From the NCBI RefSeq assembly GCF_963662255.1, contig NC_085046.1, positions 131,547,332-131,611,331 of the forward strand: a stretch of 64,000 bases of DNA, written 5' to 3'. The notes under the pieces were generated by a model, which saw nothing but the letters and a program-made list of their open reading frames with translations, did not search any database and was not told where the DNA came from. Source of the stretch: Cinclus cinclus (lineage: Eukaryota > Chordata > Aves > Passeriformes > Cinclidae). Within the stretch, counting starts at the first letter, position 1. Every line of letters begins with the position of its first letter. Below are positions 37,326-50,288 of the stretch, piece by piece. Position numbers and translations under genes: made by a program.

Positions 37326-37392
37326 ATTACTATTACTATTACTATTACTATTACTATTACTATTACTATTACTACTATTATTATTACTATAT
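37326..37392 (+). repeat. (ATTACT)n microsatellite at a CR1 tail
   Basis: Eight perfect ATTACT units (37326-37373), then a degenerate continuation of ATT and ACT triplets to about 37392. It starts exactly where the CR1 tail ends, and the tail unit differs from ATTACT by only a few changes, so the array probably grew from the CR1 tail. A poly-leucine open frame across it is an artefact. Confidence 0.93.
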
Positions 37393-40300
37393 ATGTTTAT
37401 TATATTTGATTCAAGACATGTATATAAAATTGGTTTTACAATTTTCTTTTTTACTGCTCCCCTTTGTAAAAGGAAATCTTAACAGTCTCCCTGGGCTCAT
37501 TGCTGCCCATCACTTAGTTGCATCCTTTTCAAGAAGGGCTGAGCAGACTTGAGCACTGCCAGGTAGCTGCAGCACACTTCCAGGTGAGTGCCCACATCCC
37601 TCCTTTACTTATCTTTCTGCAAAAGTGCTGGTTGCCTTTTAAATTGCTGCTGCATTTTGAAGCAAAGCCTGAGCTACACAGAGGGATGGCCAGAGATTTG
37701 TCCTCCCCAGCACACCTCTCCCCAGCAGTACCTATAATTTAGACTTCAGAAAAGGATGCAAGTATTTCACATTTATTCCCTAAATAGGGCAAGCAGAGAT
37801 TGTCTGTCCTTTCTTCAACTCAGCAGTAAGCCACTTTAGTACATTTACTGACAGCTAAAAATAGACTGCCCATGCCTCTGCTTCCTCTACTGAGTCACCA
37901 GCAGTTTTCTGACCAATCCACAGTTGTACAGCAGATGGTTGGGCTCCAGTTCAGAAGGTGCGGGGCATTTAAGCATTGGCACGCTCACAGACCTCATCCA
38001 TTGCCTTACAAGGGTGTCCTCCTTGGGAAATGATTGGCAATACTCTGACTAACAGAGACACTGGGCATCAGGGAGCACCAACATGGGCTCTGCATTACCT
38101 GCCAGGCAGGTAAAAGCAACTCATCTAGCCCTCAGGATCTGGGCAATGGAACAGAGCCTAAAGTGGGAGAAAGTCTGCAGTCCCAAGGAAGGGGGAAATT
38201 CCCAGGATGCAGAGAGGGCACATCCAGGGCTGAGCTCGGGGACTCCTGCTGGAATGCAGCCAGTTTTTGCACAAGGCAGCTGTAAGAAAACACAAGCAGC
38301 GCTCCCCAAAGAGCTGAGCAAACAGAGCACTGCGCAAGACTTGGTCCCAGTGCTGCAAGAAGGCAGAAATGTGGCAAAACTGCCTCCCCTAAGTGGCTGT
38401 CCCTCCACAGCCAGCAGCCCTAGCAGTGGGAAGGGTGCCTACAGGGATAAATGGTGTGGGAATCACACATCTAAATCTCTCATCTGCCACCCTCAGCTGC
38501 CCTTAGCTTTGGTGACTCCTGGTACACCTGGGTTTGGCAAAATGAGGTGCTGACATGGCGTGGTGACCCAGCAGCAGCTCCTGCACAGCCCTTCACCATC
38601 TCCAGGGATTTCCACGGGATGTGCAGGACCCAGGGAGGCCCAAGGCAGCATTCTGCTTTCTTTCAAACAGCTGACAAGCCACAACAACGTCCTTTGTCCA
38701 TCCACTGCACCAGCACAGGCTGATTCCTGGCACCTCTTCTGGGAAACCGAGGCAGGGACCGCTCTTGGGCAGTGCTGAGGCCCTGGTGCCATGCACATAT
38801 CCCTAACATGTTAGACACAAATGCTTAACAAACTCCTTTAAACCAAGATGTTAATTAGATTTCTCTGACGAGACAGCATGTTTTACTGGCTGGAACAGGC
38901 GACAGGATTTCTGGCTTCCTTTTCAGGGTTACCCAAAATGAGTAATTTTCCCAACTTTCTCTTGGCTTGAGAATGATTATTAATATATTTGTTTATTTAA
39001 AGTCTCCTCAGATTTTTTGCTGTTGTTCGGCCTCTCTGGCTTGTTTTTTTTTTTTTAAGTGAAAGTAATTTAGCATACTTTCACTTTTTTAAAAAATCCC
39101 GTTTCGAATATTCCAGGATGGTCTCAGTTTGACAGCAAGAAGGTGGGTGTGGGGATGTCAGAAAAGTTATTTATACTGGGTAACTTTGTTGCTAAAAGTT
39201 TCTTCTGGGAGTTTCAATAAACCAGTTAACCATAGGTTGGTATTTTTATTACCAAAAATAAACCTGGCATTACCTTATTTAAAGGAGGAATGAGCTCAGA
39301 AAAGTGGGACCTGTGGTGCCACTGGCATGGAAGTAGAGTGGAAACACACACTGGATCCAACATTCACTGCAGGCTGGAGCAGAGGTGGTGTACCCAAGTG
39401 ACCAGGCTGTGTCCCAGGATATGATAGGGGATGCTGACCCCACAGGACCATGCACCAGAAAGCTGCCTAGTTTCACCATGATATAAATGGATTGTTTTTC
39501 AACACCACGGGATGAGGGAGCATGGAGAAAGTCCTGACCTCAGGGCAGAAAGCATGTAAGGTAATCACTTGTCTCACATGGGGCTGCAAAATCTAGAATA
39601 AGTGGGGGCCAAAAAAAATTTCTTCCGTAGGATGGAGCAGGGGGTCAGATCTCCAGATTTGCTTCAGCCTGTGCAATAAACCTGATTCCCTAGCCATTCA
39701 CTTTGATTTTTCTACCACCTGCAGCCTGGCAGGGAGAAGCAGATGTTAAGAAGACAGGATTTCAGAAGGAAATCTGATTTCCCTTGAGTTCACCACTTCT
39801 CCCTCCTGGCTCTGCTTGTCTTTTTGGCAGCCATCAGCAGCTCCCATACATGCACTGCACTCCCCTCATTTCCTAGCTGTACCAAGAGCTGTTGTAGTAG
39901 GAGGTTCAAATAATTGTTTTTGCAAGAGCTGCTTTCTGTAGATCCTTTTGAAGGTCTTGCTGATTATTTCCTCCCAAGCGAGTAAAGTACCATGTAATTA
40001 TTGCAAATGTCACCTGGTGAAAAATCACTTCCAGTCAATCATCTCAGGCTGAAGATAACTGCTTCAGCTCTTTGCTACTGCAACAAGTCAAACAGAAGTG
40101 ATGAGTGGTCTCACATCTCTCCTGTCAAGGCTTCTATTTCCATGCAAACACAATAAATTGAATAAATAATATTCATGAGAAGCCGGTCCACAGACTCACT
40201 GCTCAGTAGGATCTGTATGCTGGTGAATCATGCAGAATCCTGCTCTTGCTATGGCTGTTCACACAAGACAGAGCAGGTTGTGGTTTTCTAATTCAAAGTG

Positions 40301-40665
40301 AAAATAGATCTTGTAAACCTACTGCCTCACAGCTGCTGCAGAGCAGGTGACTCAGTGACAAGACACCAATTTGGCTCTGCCAGGACAGTCAGGCACAGGA
40401 ATGCCACTGGTCCCAGCCTTTTCCACACTACTAGAGTCCTAAGCCAAAAGCAGGTAGTATATGGTATTATATAATGATGGTGTGGAACATTTTCTGTTGT
40501 AGAGCTCTGGTTCTATTTTAACTTAACTTGTGATGATCACTATCTGGAACAAAATATTTCACATTTAGTTAATGCTTGAAGATTGCTCTTTTTAAAAGAC
40601 AAAACTTAAGAGCAAAGGTGATGCAATAGCATTGACTGCAATTAATGTGTTTAATAAACATGGAG

Positions 40666-40668
<3 letters not shown>
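37393..40668. other. Unique noncoding DNA, no gene seen
   Basis: Unique DNA. A 156-codon open frame at 38083-38553 (+) overlaps three frames on the opposite strand and has no domain. AT-rich blocks with several TTAAT and ATTAAT words lie at 38810-39010; they could be ordinary or part of a conserved noncoding element. Contains the hairpin at 39044-39096. Confidence 0.5.
39044..39096. repeat. Hairpin: 11-bp perfect stem with T/A flanking arms
   Basis: AAGTGAAAGTA (39057-39067) pairs exactly with TACTTTCACTT (39076-39086) around the loop ATTTAGCA. T13 (39044-39056) lies just outside the left arm and A6 (39091-39096) just outside the right arm, with TTTT between. The A6 could pair with part of the T13 across an internal bulge, giving a longer imperfect stem. 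This could be a transcript hairpin or chance. Confidence 0.85.

Positions 40669-40700
<32 letters not shown>
40669..40700. repeat. (AT)16 dinucleotide microsatellite
   Basis: Sixteen uninterrupted AT units. Self-complementary, so able to extrude a cruciform; probably polymorphic. Confidence 0.97.
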
Positions 40701-40702
<2 letters not shown>

Positions 40703-43700
40703 TTATCTGTTTCGAGCATCTTGGAAAGACAGTATCTTTTTTTATCTTAATCCATTGTTATTACTGAAAAAAATATTGAAAATGAGCACTTAGCACACCA
40801 TAATTATGAGCACTGATCTAAACCTCTCAGTAGTTAAATCTCCTGGTCCTAAAAACAGCTGTTTAGATGTGCCTGAGACAAGGTACAAGCCTCATATTTA
40901 ACTAAGCAGAGAAGAGACCAAACTCCATACACAGGCTACTATCAAACCTGTATCAGAGATGAAATGCAGAGCAGAAATCCATGAAGCAAACTTGCCTGCT
41001 TGTAAATGTGCCTTGTCAGAATTACAGGCAGAACTAAAAAGGATACAGTTGATTAGAGAAAAAAAAAAGTGGCATTTTAATTTACCAAAGGGTTGAAAAA
41101 AAAAATCTTTAAGGGCTTCACAAGGGACAAAATAGAAAGATAGATAGAAAGAGCATAGTGCTGTACTGTGCCATTCAGCTAAGGGCACACACCCAAAAAC
41201 GGGCTACTACCATTCTCCCATGCACCAAATCAGGAAATACAGCACATATTTATATATATATTTATATATCTCTTTAAGATTTTGTTTTGGCATTAGCAGC
41301 TGCAATCTGAGAAGCAATAGTGAAGTTCTCTCTTACTAGAGTTTTGAATGAAGCTGACATGAAGAGGAAGCATTATTATGGAGGAAAATTTGTACAGATT
41401 TTGTCTGTCTAAGTCTAAGCAGTGTTCTGGTCCACTTACTGAAGGTGTCAAAGGAAACAACATTCACAGATGTTAGAAAATACAGTCCCAAGCACCAATC
41501 TCACACAGCAGGACAGCACCAGAAATAAATGCCCTCATGCTGACTCATGGCCAGGTTAGTGTTCTCTGCAAATTGCTTTAATGTAAATTCCATCTTCATC
41601 AACAATTTTAATAGGGATAGGAGAACGAAATCGGATATGTTAAAAAAATACCATCCATTGGACAACTCATTGGCCATAGAAATCTTGTCAGAACAAAGCA
41701 TTTACTGGAAATCAATACAGGTATTTTACCTACAGGAAAAAATACAGGACTTGTGATCCAGCTGCTGTGAAGTCACAGATTTGTGACCTGGTTTGAAGCT
41801 GGTCTGCCACAAAACATAAAATAACTAAAGAAATCTTTAAGGAAGTTCTCTGGTATTTTCTAGCTGGCAAAGAACAGGCAATGGAGCAAAGTTTCAACAC
41901 GGGGTTAAATCCAGCCTTGTCCAGAAGTTGTCTCACTCACAGATCAGTATGTACATTACTTGGAACACGCACGGCTCCTAATGGCATGGAGCTGAGATGC
42001 AGTAGGAAACCTTGCTCTGACTCCAGGCATCCATGGGAAGTGTTTCTCATGTCCTGTCATACCTCCTTCTTGTTCCTATTCCCCACGGCCCAGAAGAGGA
42101 CAGAGTCATGTCCTGTAGGACCTGGTGCTGATGGGTGCACAGCCTGGCTGGGACACAGGCATTCCCAGGGGGATGCTCAGGGACCCTTGCAGTGAGAAAG
42201 CCCACCCTCAGCCCCCCTGTTCACACCAGAAAACCATTTCAGAAGACTCCCTGTTTCTGTTCTGACACAAGGACTCTTTGGTGACTGTTCATGACACACA
42301 GCTGGCATCCTGCAGCACCACAAGCAGCTCCTTCTGACACCAGCTACTGATGTGACCTAAAGCTGGTGCTGGGTTTCCCTGTGGAGAGCAGAGGGCTGCA
42401 GGGTGGTGTTCTCTGCTCACCAGGTGGGACGAGGGGTCCCCTCTCCCCCAGCACTGATGTGTCTCTTTCCCTTCCAGCATCCCTCTACCTCAGGAGATGA
42501 AGCAGCATGGTGATGGGTGCCTGGGGCTCAGACAGATTATTTTTAGATCAAAGGAAGCCAGATGTTCATCAGATTGAAGGCAATTTCACCTCTGCAAGAT
42601 GTAATTTCAGTGTTGGAAATTACGAGAGTATAACAGAGCCCTTGAGGATTTCAACATTTGTCTGAAAATTAGTTGGCAAGTCTTGAAGCAACAACATTAT
42701 TGTTTCAACGTATCCCAAGCTCTGACAAGATAAAACCTTAGCAAAATTCCCTTTTTTAGAGGACTGTCAGGTACTTGGTCATATTGACCTGAATAATATT
42801 TGCCATTTCTACTTTAAAAATAAATGCTTTCACCTGATCTGTTTTCCAAAATGAGTTCTTGATACTGATCTTCCTGCTGAATCAGGAAGCATGCTGTGCA
42901 TGTTAAATCACCCAAAACAAAATAGTCCCTAACAGATAAATTATATGTTTTCGAATAATTCTCTCAATAACACCTAAACTAGTTTGTGTTCACTTTTGAC
43001 TGGGTGGCAGTTTTTCTCTATTAACAATTTGATGACTGTGTACCTGAAGAAATAGTACACAGACATGTAAATCCTTGGCAGAGGATCCACTGTACATTAC
43101 TCTGGTAGATGTAATAAATCCCATTTAAGAGCTTCAGTGCTCAGCAATGCTTTAAATTGGCCTGGAGAGAGCTACCAGTTGCTATTGCACTCATTGGTCT
43201 TTTCTCTCCTGGAAAAGACAGAAGCCTAAAGTTGTCATCAGACATGAAATCTGGTTTTCATCTCAGACTTATTCTGGCCTCTTTATATACATTCTTGCTT
43301 CAGATTAGGTTTTTTGCAAGTACAATTTTTGGCCTCTGGGATTTAATTCCCACGGCTGCAAATTCTCACTGTCACCCACAAGTTAGACCAACATCTAAAT
43401 TATTTTTGACTCTGCCATAAAAAAAATAATGTAGCCTATAAAATTTTTTTTTTTTTTTGAGAATATGATTTTTCCCAGAGCATTTCAGATTTAGTTTTTC
43501 AAGATGAGTTTTTCTTCTTGGGGTGACAGGCATAATGACTTTACCTTGCTAGCAACCAGCTCTTCAATTATATGCTTTCAATTTCTTTTCAGACAGAAGT
43601 GAGCAGACCGCAAGGTAGAAGTGAGCACACTGTAAGATGGAAATGAAAAATTCTGCAGGCAGCTGGAAGAAAAAGAAAACAAAAGGTTATCTTTTCCTAT

Positions 43701-44992
43701 TCACAACACACCACAGGTTACAATAACTCTATACTGCAAATAAGCAAATATTCCATGTCCCCACTTTGTCCCTCAGTGCCCCAAAGGTGTTTCCTCTGCA
43801 AACACAAGTGCAGAGGTGTGCTCAGTATGAGATCTTACAAAGGATCACTGCAAAATCCTGCCAGGATTTGTCTCTCACACATATTAAGGATCTGGGGATT
43901 TCACCTAGCCAACACTTGTCTTTGACATGTTTCCAGGAACACTTACAGTCTTACTGGTGGCAGAAACCACTGAGTACCTATCCCAGTTCTCTGGTCGTAC
44001 AATTTTGGCCAGCTCAGGGTCAAGCTTTGCAAACTGTGAGTCTGGTAAAATGTCTCTCTGATAAAAAGAAAGCAGCATAAAGAGCCTGTGACCTGAGTTG
44101 GGAAGGCAGTGGAGCCCCAGGTGTGTATGTTAGCTCTTCTAGTCATCTGCTGCTAACAGAAAAGGTCACAAATCTGAGGAAAATGCACTAGAGGAGCTAG
44201 ATTTTGTCATTCTCAGCAAGGCAGTACTATGGTGGGCATAGAGGGAACAGGTCTCTGTGCACAGTTTTAAAGAAGCTGCAGTTTCTGCAGTGGCAGAGCA
44301 CAGAGGAGATGCAGGTTTGCCTCCAGAGAGGATACTGGGTACCTCCAAGGCACCTCAGCTGCAGGGATTGGCCACCTGAGCAGTGATGCAGCAGAGGCAG
44401 AAGGATGGGGAGAGTACCAGGGAAGGAGCTGAAATCCCTGGATTTGTTATTTTGCACCTCCTCAGCTCTCATTGTCATTATACGAATGTGGCGGTGGTTG
44501 AAACCTCCTCCAGTCCCAGCAGGAACTCTTAATAGCATAGCCTGGGTGAGAAAGAGTCCCTGAGGCCCAAAAGTGAGACAGTTTAGAAGCTGATTCAAAG
44601 CAAATGTTGCTACTCAGAGTCCAGAGTCAGTGATGCATGACACCTCAGCAGCCCACCAGCAGCAATGGCCAAAACATAGCAAAGAAATTGTGTTTGGAAA
44701 GTGATTTCAGCACCACTATCAAAGCAATTTTGGACCCAAAACTGGGGATCACAATGATTTTAAAGATTAAGTGGGAGGGAATATTGGAGGGGATGAGTGT
44801 TAGAGTGGGACTTGAGGGATGATGCCTCAGCTCTGAAGTGTGATCAGCATTAGGAGAGATGAGAGGCTTGTACCAGTTATTCTTCAGGATCTCTTTGAAG
44901 AAAATTTATTGATCAGAAAAGTTTTCTGTACCAAAGGATCATTCTTCAGAAGTAGAAACAAATTAGAAATTGTAGGGAACTCAGGCTAAACA
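40701..44992. other. Unique noncoding DNA, no gene seen
   Basis: Mostly AT-rich. It contains an imperfect TA-rich tract at 41246-41272, a T15 run at 43444-43458 and a 22-bp duplication at 43593-43636. Open frames of at most 123 codons, with no domain. No repeat family or RNA gene was recognised. Confidence 0.5.
43593..43636 (+). repeat. 22-bp imperfect tandem duplication
   Basis: The words AGAAGTGAGCA recur 22 bases apart, followed by C-rich and A-rich ends that also match (GACCGCAAG versus CACTGTAAG). A third, weaker copy may follow (ATGGAAATGAA). Small local tandem duplication. Confidence 0.75.
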
Positions 44993-45022
44993 CCCCCCCC
45001 TACCCCAAAAAAAACCCCAAAA
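44993..45022 (-). repeat. C/A tract with G-quadruplex potential on the - strand
   Basis: C8, TA, C4, A8, C4, A4 on the + strand. The - strand therefore reads as G4 tracts separated by T4, T8 and TA, with a final G8 that can supply two tracts, enough for an intramolecular four-layer quadruplex; the + strand could form an i-motif. It superficially resembles C4A4 telomere repeats of ciliates but is far too short and irregular. Confidence 0.85.
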
Positions 45023-48000
45023 CACTAACGAATATGTTTTAATTAATACAACTTATTTTCCCTAAATAGAATCTTTCTAGCAAGAAACCCTTCCTACCCA
45101 CTTTTACCTACCTAGCGTATTCTGTAATTTACCATACAGCTTTAAAAAATGTTCCAAGCAATCTGCATTCACACACACACAAAACACAAAATACACATAC
45201 ACTCTTTCCCCTGCCATTTGCCCTTAGCAGTGGGTAGGAAAGAGTCTATTGCACGTCCTCACTGTCAGTAATGCAATAACTGGATAAACTATGAATGCAT
45301 GAATGAGCAAGGCTGGACTGACAGCACAGCCAAAGAGTCTGACAAGAGATCAAAAAGAAACAGAGGAAGGCAAGAGCACATACAGCCTTGAGAATACCCT
45401 TGGGCATTCTAATGATCTCTCTTTCTGTTTTGTTTTTTTTTTTTTCCCACCTGGGTTTGATGCAATATTCAGCACTCTTACATGCAGTAGAAGGACTCAG
45501 TAGCACATTCAGGGGTGCATGTGTCTATTCAGAGAGATAAGATAGGTTTTCCATTGGTGCTGCATTTCCTCAGTATCCTCTAAAACAATCTGCACCACTT
45601 TCTGGTGGTGGGCATTTGGGTTGACCCCTTGATGACTGCCATGGTCATATCTGCATTTGTTTCTGGCTGGGTGCAGTACTGAAGTTCTCCAAAATCCATC
45701 ATGCAGGATTTCAGCCAAGAAATAGTCATGGGGAAACAGGAAAGAAAACCATAAAGAACAAGAAAAAACTTATTGCCAAATTCATCCATGCTGACAGACT
45801 GTTCAGTTGACTTGATAATGGTATATTTAATCTATATTAGGAAATAGTTCTCTCATACCCCCAGCATTGTTCTGGGGAATTGCCCACCCTGAGCAGGATT
45901 ACTGCAGATGGGGTGCACAGGAAAGGTACAGGCTCCTTCTTCAAAACATGGGTGCACAGAAGGAGGAGTGAAGGAGGCTGGGTACTACCTGTGGTGTTCT
46001 CTGGTATCTGAAGGCTCAAAACTGCCACCTTTCTGCCACCTGAAAGCAGTGATCAACCTCACCCAGCATACAGGGAAGTAGGAAGGCAGTGATTGAAGAA
46101 TTAAGCAAGACATGGGGCTGGATGCTGGTGGAGGCAGAACCAATGAGCACCAACTTGTGTTGCCCTGTCTGTACTTTCTGTTTCCTTCTTTGAAGAGTAC
46201 AGCCCATTCTGCCCTAGGTGGGAAGGACAGGATGAGGTGCAGCAGTTTTTTCTGGAAGTCCTGGAAACAAAATTGATGCACTGGTCTGACCCGTTGCTTG
46301 CTATCTCCTGCACCTCCTCCAAGATCAGTGCCTTCCTTCTGGCACTGCATAGTTTCTGGGAAGGGAAGAGTCAAACTGCTTCTCCTCCTTTGTTTCAGGG
46401 CTCTGCAGTGCCCAGCGCAGCATGGACTTAATCACTGTGTAGTCCCAAAATTAGGCAGGTGTCCATCTCAACTGAGAAATCTGAGCTGCTTCAGCTGCTG
46501 GAATGGGAGTGTGGGCACAGATTTGGTCTTATTTGAGTCCTTGAACTGTGGCAGGCAGAAAGCTTCTCCCTGACACATGGTGGAATGGCAGAGATGGAGA
46601 CCTGGCTCGCAGAGTCAGGTTCCAGAAGCCACACAGAGGAAGCCCTTCCAGAGTTTCTTGGATGGGCAGTTCACCTGAATTGTCCCTTTACCTCATCTTT
46701 CACAACAGGAACATATTTTTTAGCTGAAATTTTTTAGACTTTCTCAGCCTGAGGCAAACACCTGGTATGCAGAATTTTGAAACAGTTGAAAACAACAGTT
46801 GAAAACTGGAAAAGTCAAAAGGAAGAGAAATGATGATGCTTTAGTGGGAAGTGTTAGGCAGTGTTAACAGTCCACCACAGTTCCAGCTGTGCTCTCTGGT
46901 TTGGGATGCAAACTCACAGGTCAACCCAGTGTGTAGTTGTGTTTCTAAACAGCCATAGAGATTACTGATATGAAGTTGTCAGTTTTGCCCTAGGACTGGA
47001 TCTAGAAGGAGATATGCAATTACAGAGATCTTATCTGGCTTACCTGCTGGCAATGGTTTTTGCCTCATTAAGAATTCTTAATGTAAATTCCAGGCTTTCT
47101 GTTGCCTGTGCCATTGTTCTACCCATTGAACTCATTGTCAAGAGACAGATGTTTTACTTCATCTGGATTTTCCCAGCAGGTTTAAACGCAGCTCGGTTGG
47201 CTCCTACTCAGCAGCAATGAAACCTGAGGTGGAAGAGGTGCCCACCTCCCCAGCATGGTCACTCATGGGCCAGCATGGACATCTTCAAGTGTGCAACCTG
47301 AAGATGTCACAGGGAAGGGTTTGTGGAGGGGGACACAGCTTGGGAGAGCAGGTCAGCTGTCTCTCTGCAGCTGAAGTGCCAAGTCTCAGCTATGCCAGGA
47401 TTTAAGCCTTTTGTATCCTATCCACAAGCACCCACAATGCCAAGTTCTTGGGCTTCTCAGCTGATCTGGGACCTCTCTGCTGGATGCAGCAGTGCAAGCC
47501 TTTGTTTGATGCAAGCAGGTACCAGTTCTGCAGCAGTCACATAGATTTAGGTCAGATACAAGCCTTGACTGATTTTATTGACTTACACTGGAGAGTGAAG
47601 CAGTTGCTGCTAAGTCAGCTTTAAAAAGTTAGAGCTAAGCTTCTGTCAGTGATCCCTGCAACAAGCTCCCAGCAGCACAGACCCTGCTGGGCTCCCTTAG
47701 CTCCACTGCACAGCAGGCAGGGGCAAGCCATGGGGTCCAGCACCTGGCACAGACTCCATGTTGTAGCATGCACTTTACAGCACCCATCCTCCATGAAACA
47801 GCCCAGTGAAGAAACCTGCTCTGGACTTTGAGAAGCCACTGCAGGGTACTGAGCACTTCCCAAGCCCACAGGGGCAGTGAGGGCACCCAAAACAATGAAA
47901 GAGAATCCCAAAGGGGGCTCATTTGAAAAATTAAATCAAATTGGTCCATGGGATGATGCACCCAGAAATGAATACCCATGGGGTGTTCTTCACCAGGGGC

Positions 48001-50288
48001 CTCTTTCTGTATTAAAACTAGTCAGAAATTGCATGCCTTTTGCTTGCTCATGTGCTGTTGGATGTTTCACAAGTTCCAGGGAGGAAAAGTACAGCTCTGA
48101 CTTATGCAAAGGAGAAAAACACGTTGCTAGATCATATGGAGCTTATAAGCCTGGGTTTGCATTCCTGAAATAGCTCAGTTTTAGTAACCCTTGAAATTTA
48201 AGTCCCTGTAGCAAAGACACACCAACTATCACCCTGGGGTTTCGTACTTGTGAAGCTCCATGCTTTTGAGTTAGATTACTACCAGAAAAAAGGTCAAGCA
48301 TCTTCCTAGCAGATGGTTTCACAAGAGAAAATGTAAACAAACTCAACAATCCAATATGAAGTAACACTGGTCTCCAGACACTGCCAATATTTTATCCCCT
48401 ATGTAAAAAGCAGTGGGCTGGTATTATTTGTAAAGGAAGTAAAATGAGCTGGTACAAATAAAGGCTTTCTAAAGAAACAGGAACCTACCATCATATCTAC
48501 ACTTATAATCTAGGCTCTAGCCTAAGCCCCATCTTTTAACCATTTAGGATTCTGGCAATAACTACCAGGAGAGTTTTAAGTTGGTATGTAAACACTAAAA
48601 TGTCAGCAGTTCTAATACAGTGAAATATTGCTCATGTGACCAAGAACACATAGATATTAAAACCAACCCCAACTTTTCCACTTCCTTCTCATTCCAGATA
48701 GGACTAGAGAATTTCTTTACGTCATAAGCATATTCTGAACCTCAGGTAAGGTCACAGATTGTCTGCTCACCTGTTAGAAAGAAAATTGCATTTGGGGAAG
48801 AGAGTTTGACACACAGGAGAGGGAGATAAGATTCCTAAAACTTCTGTGTGACCTTGAATAAATTTTCTCTTCCTTCTGGCCAGGTTGTATTTAACCTGCA
48901 GGGAATGACCTGGCCATTGTGCAGCAGCCAGCATGGTTCAGTTCTGATACAGTCATTCAATATCAAATAGCTACAAAATAATTATTAAATAAATTATTCA
49001 AATCAAAAAACTGTCCTGAAGTATTGTGAGCATCTCAGTTTCAGAGGAAGTGAGAGCTCGGTACCCTGCACTGTTGCATCCTGGAAGAAGGAAAACCTCC
49101 CATGGATAACATCTAGTCCCACACAAATGCCATCAAACACTGATTGCCACCCCTGCTTGCCATCTGGCACACAACACAGGTGGCTTTGCAGAGGTTTGTA
49201 AGAACAAGACAAGCACCTAAAACCCATGACCAGGTTGCAGCAATACCTGTCTGTGGCATGGTTTGATGTGGAACACTCCCAGTCTTCCCAAAGCATGCAG
49301 AACACAATGCTCCATGGCAGGGGCATTCATTAGCCACATACAGGAAATCCCAAATCTGCCCACTGGGTTGACCAGGTTGTATCTAACTTGCCAATCTTAC
49401 ACACTTGTGCTGGAGTGGCACCACAATGGGCTGTGATGAGGGGGTCCCACCAGCCATTCTCCCAGCAGGAAACCTCAGCACGCTCCTCCCTCCCTGCAGC
49501 ATCCTGCACCCCTGCAGAACACAGGAAATGGGCCAACAACATCAGACTGGTGGTTTTCTGGAAAAGATTTGCTTGGTGATGTACAGATTTTTCTTGCCAA
49601 TAAATTTTTTGGCATTTCCGTCTCTGGCAGTGACTTCAATATTATCTAAAAATTAATTTCATACCTCCTCTAATTATTCTTGGCAAATTAAAAGGCAGTA
49701 TTTAATACTGTTTGGCTCAAGGCCTGCTGCCCCAGGCAGCTGCAGACACAGGTAACCATGGTGGCTCTTGTGCAAAACAATCTAGAGGACTTCTGTGAGC
49801 AATATTTCCATGAGAGATGAGTGGATGTAGAAGTCATAAGTTCAACAATGGCTTTTTTGTGTACCCTCTTAATGTTCATCCAGTGCGTTTCATTTCAGCA
49901 AACAAAACATCTTGCCCACAAAACAAAAAAATCCAGTCCACAGAAATGTGCCTTCAGCAGCCTGAGATTTCTGCACCTTCCCCTCACCCAGATTTATCAT
50001 CAGAAATATATCTAAATAATAGCTTTGGCTCTGACAAGCCCAAATTCCTTCATTCCTTATTTGTCGAGGTAAGGGTAGGGTGCTTGACATCTGCAGCCAT
50101 GCTGGAGTTTTGTACCTGGGCCTCATCCCTGCCGTGTTGCATGTGTCCCCACAGGGTCCCAGCCAGACCTCTGTGCCTGCCCCTGGATCCTCCACTCCAG
50201 CAGCAGCAGACTTTATGTACACTCACTCATAACTTCAAGGAGCAGTTTCAAAGCTGGCACCCAAGATCATCTCATGAACCCTCCCACT
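45023..50288. other. Unique noncoding DNA, no gene seen
   Basis: Unique sequence. It includes a short (CA)6 at 45170-45181 followed by CA-like words, and a T13 run at 45433-45445. Open frames up to 171 codons (49817-50332, +) have no domain; that frame ends inside the CR1 copy. No RNA gene was recognised. Confidence 0.5.
45170..45181 (+). repeat. (CA)6 with degenerate continuation
   Basis: Six CA units followed by AAACACAAAATACACATACAC-like sequence. Short simple repeat. Confidence 0.85.

Noticed and set aside
37291..37482. Small frame with about 21 consecutive leucines
   Set aside because: It is the translation of the ATT/ACT microsatellite after the CR1 tail.
44993..45022. C4A4-like telomere repeat
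   Set aside because: Only two C4 blocks with unequal A spacers. Bird telomeres are TTAGGG, and the tract is too short to be an interstitial telomere.
45509..45789. Two overlapping frames on - that looked like a possible processed pseudogene
   Set aside because: No parent protein could be recognised in either frame and there is no poly(A) tail or target duplication.
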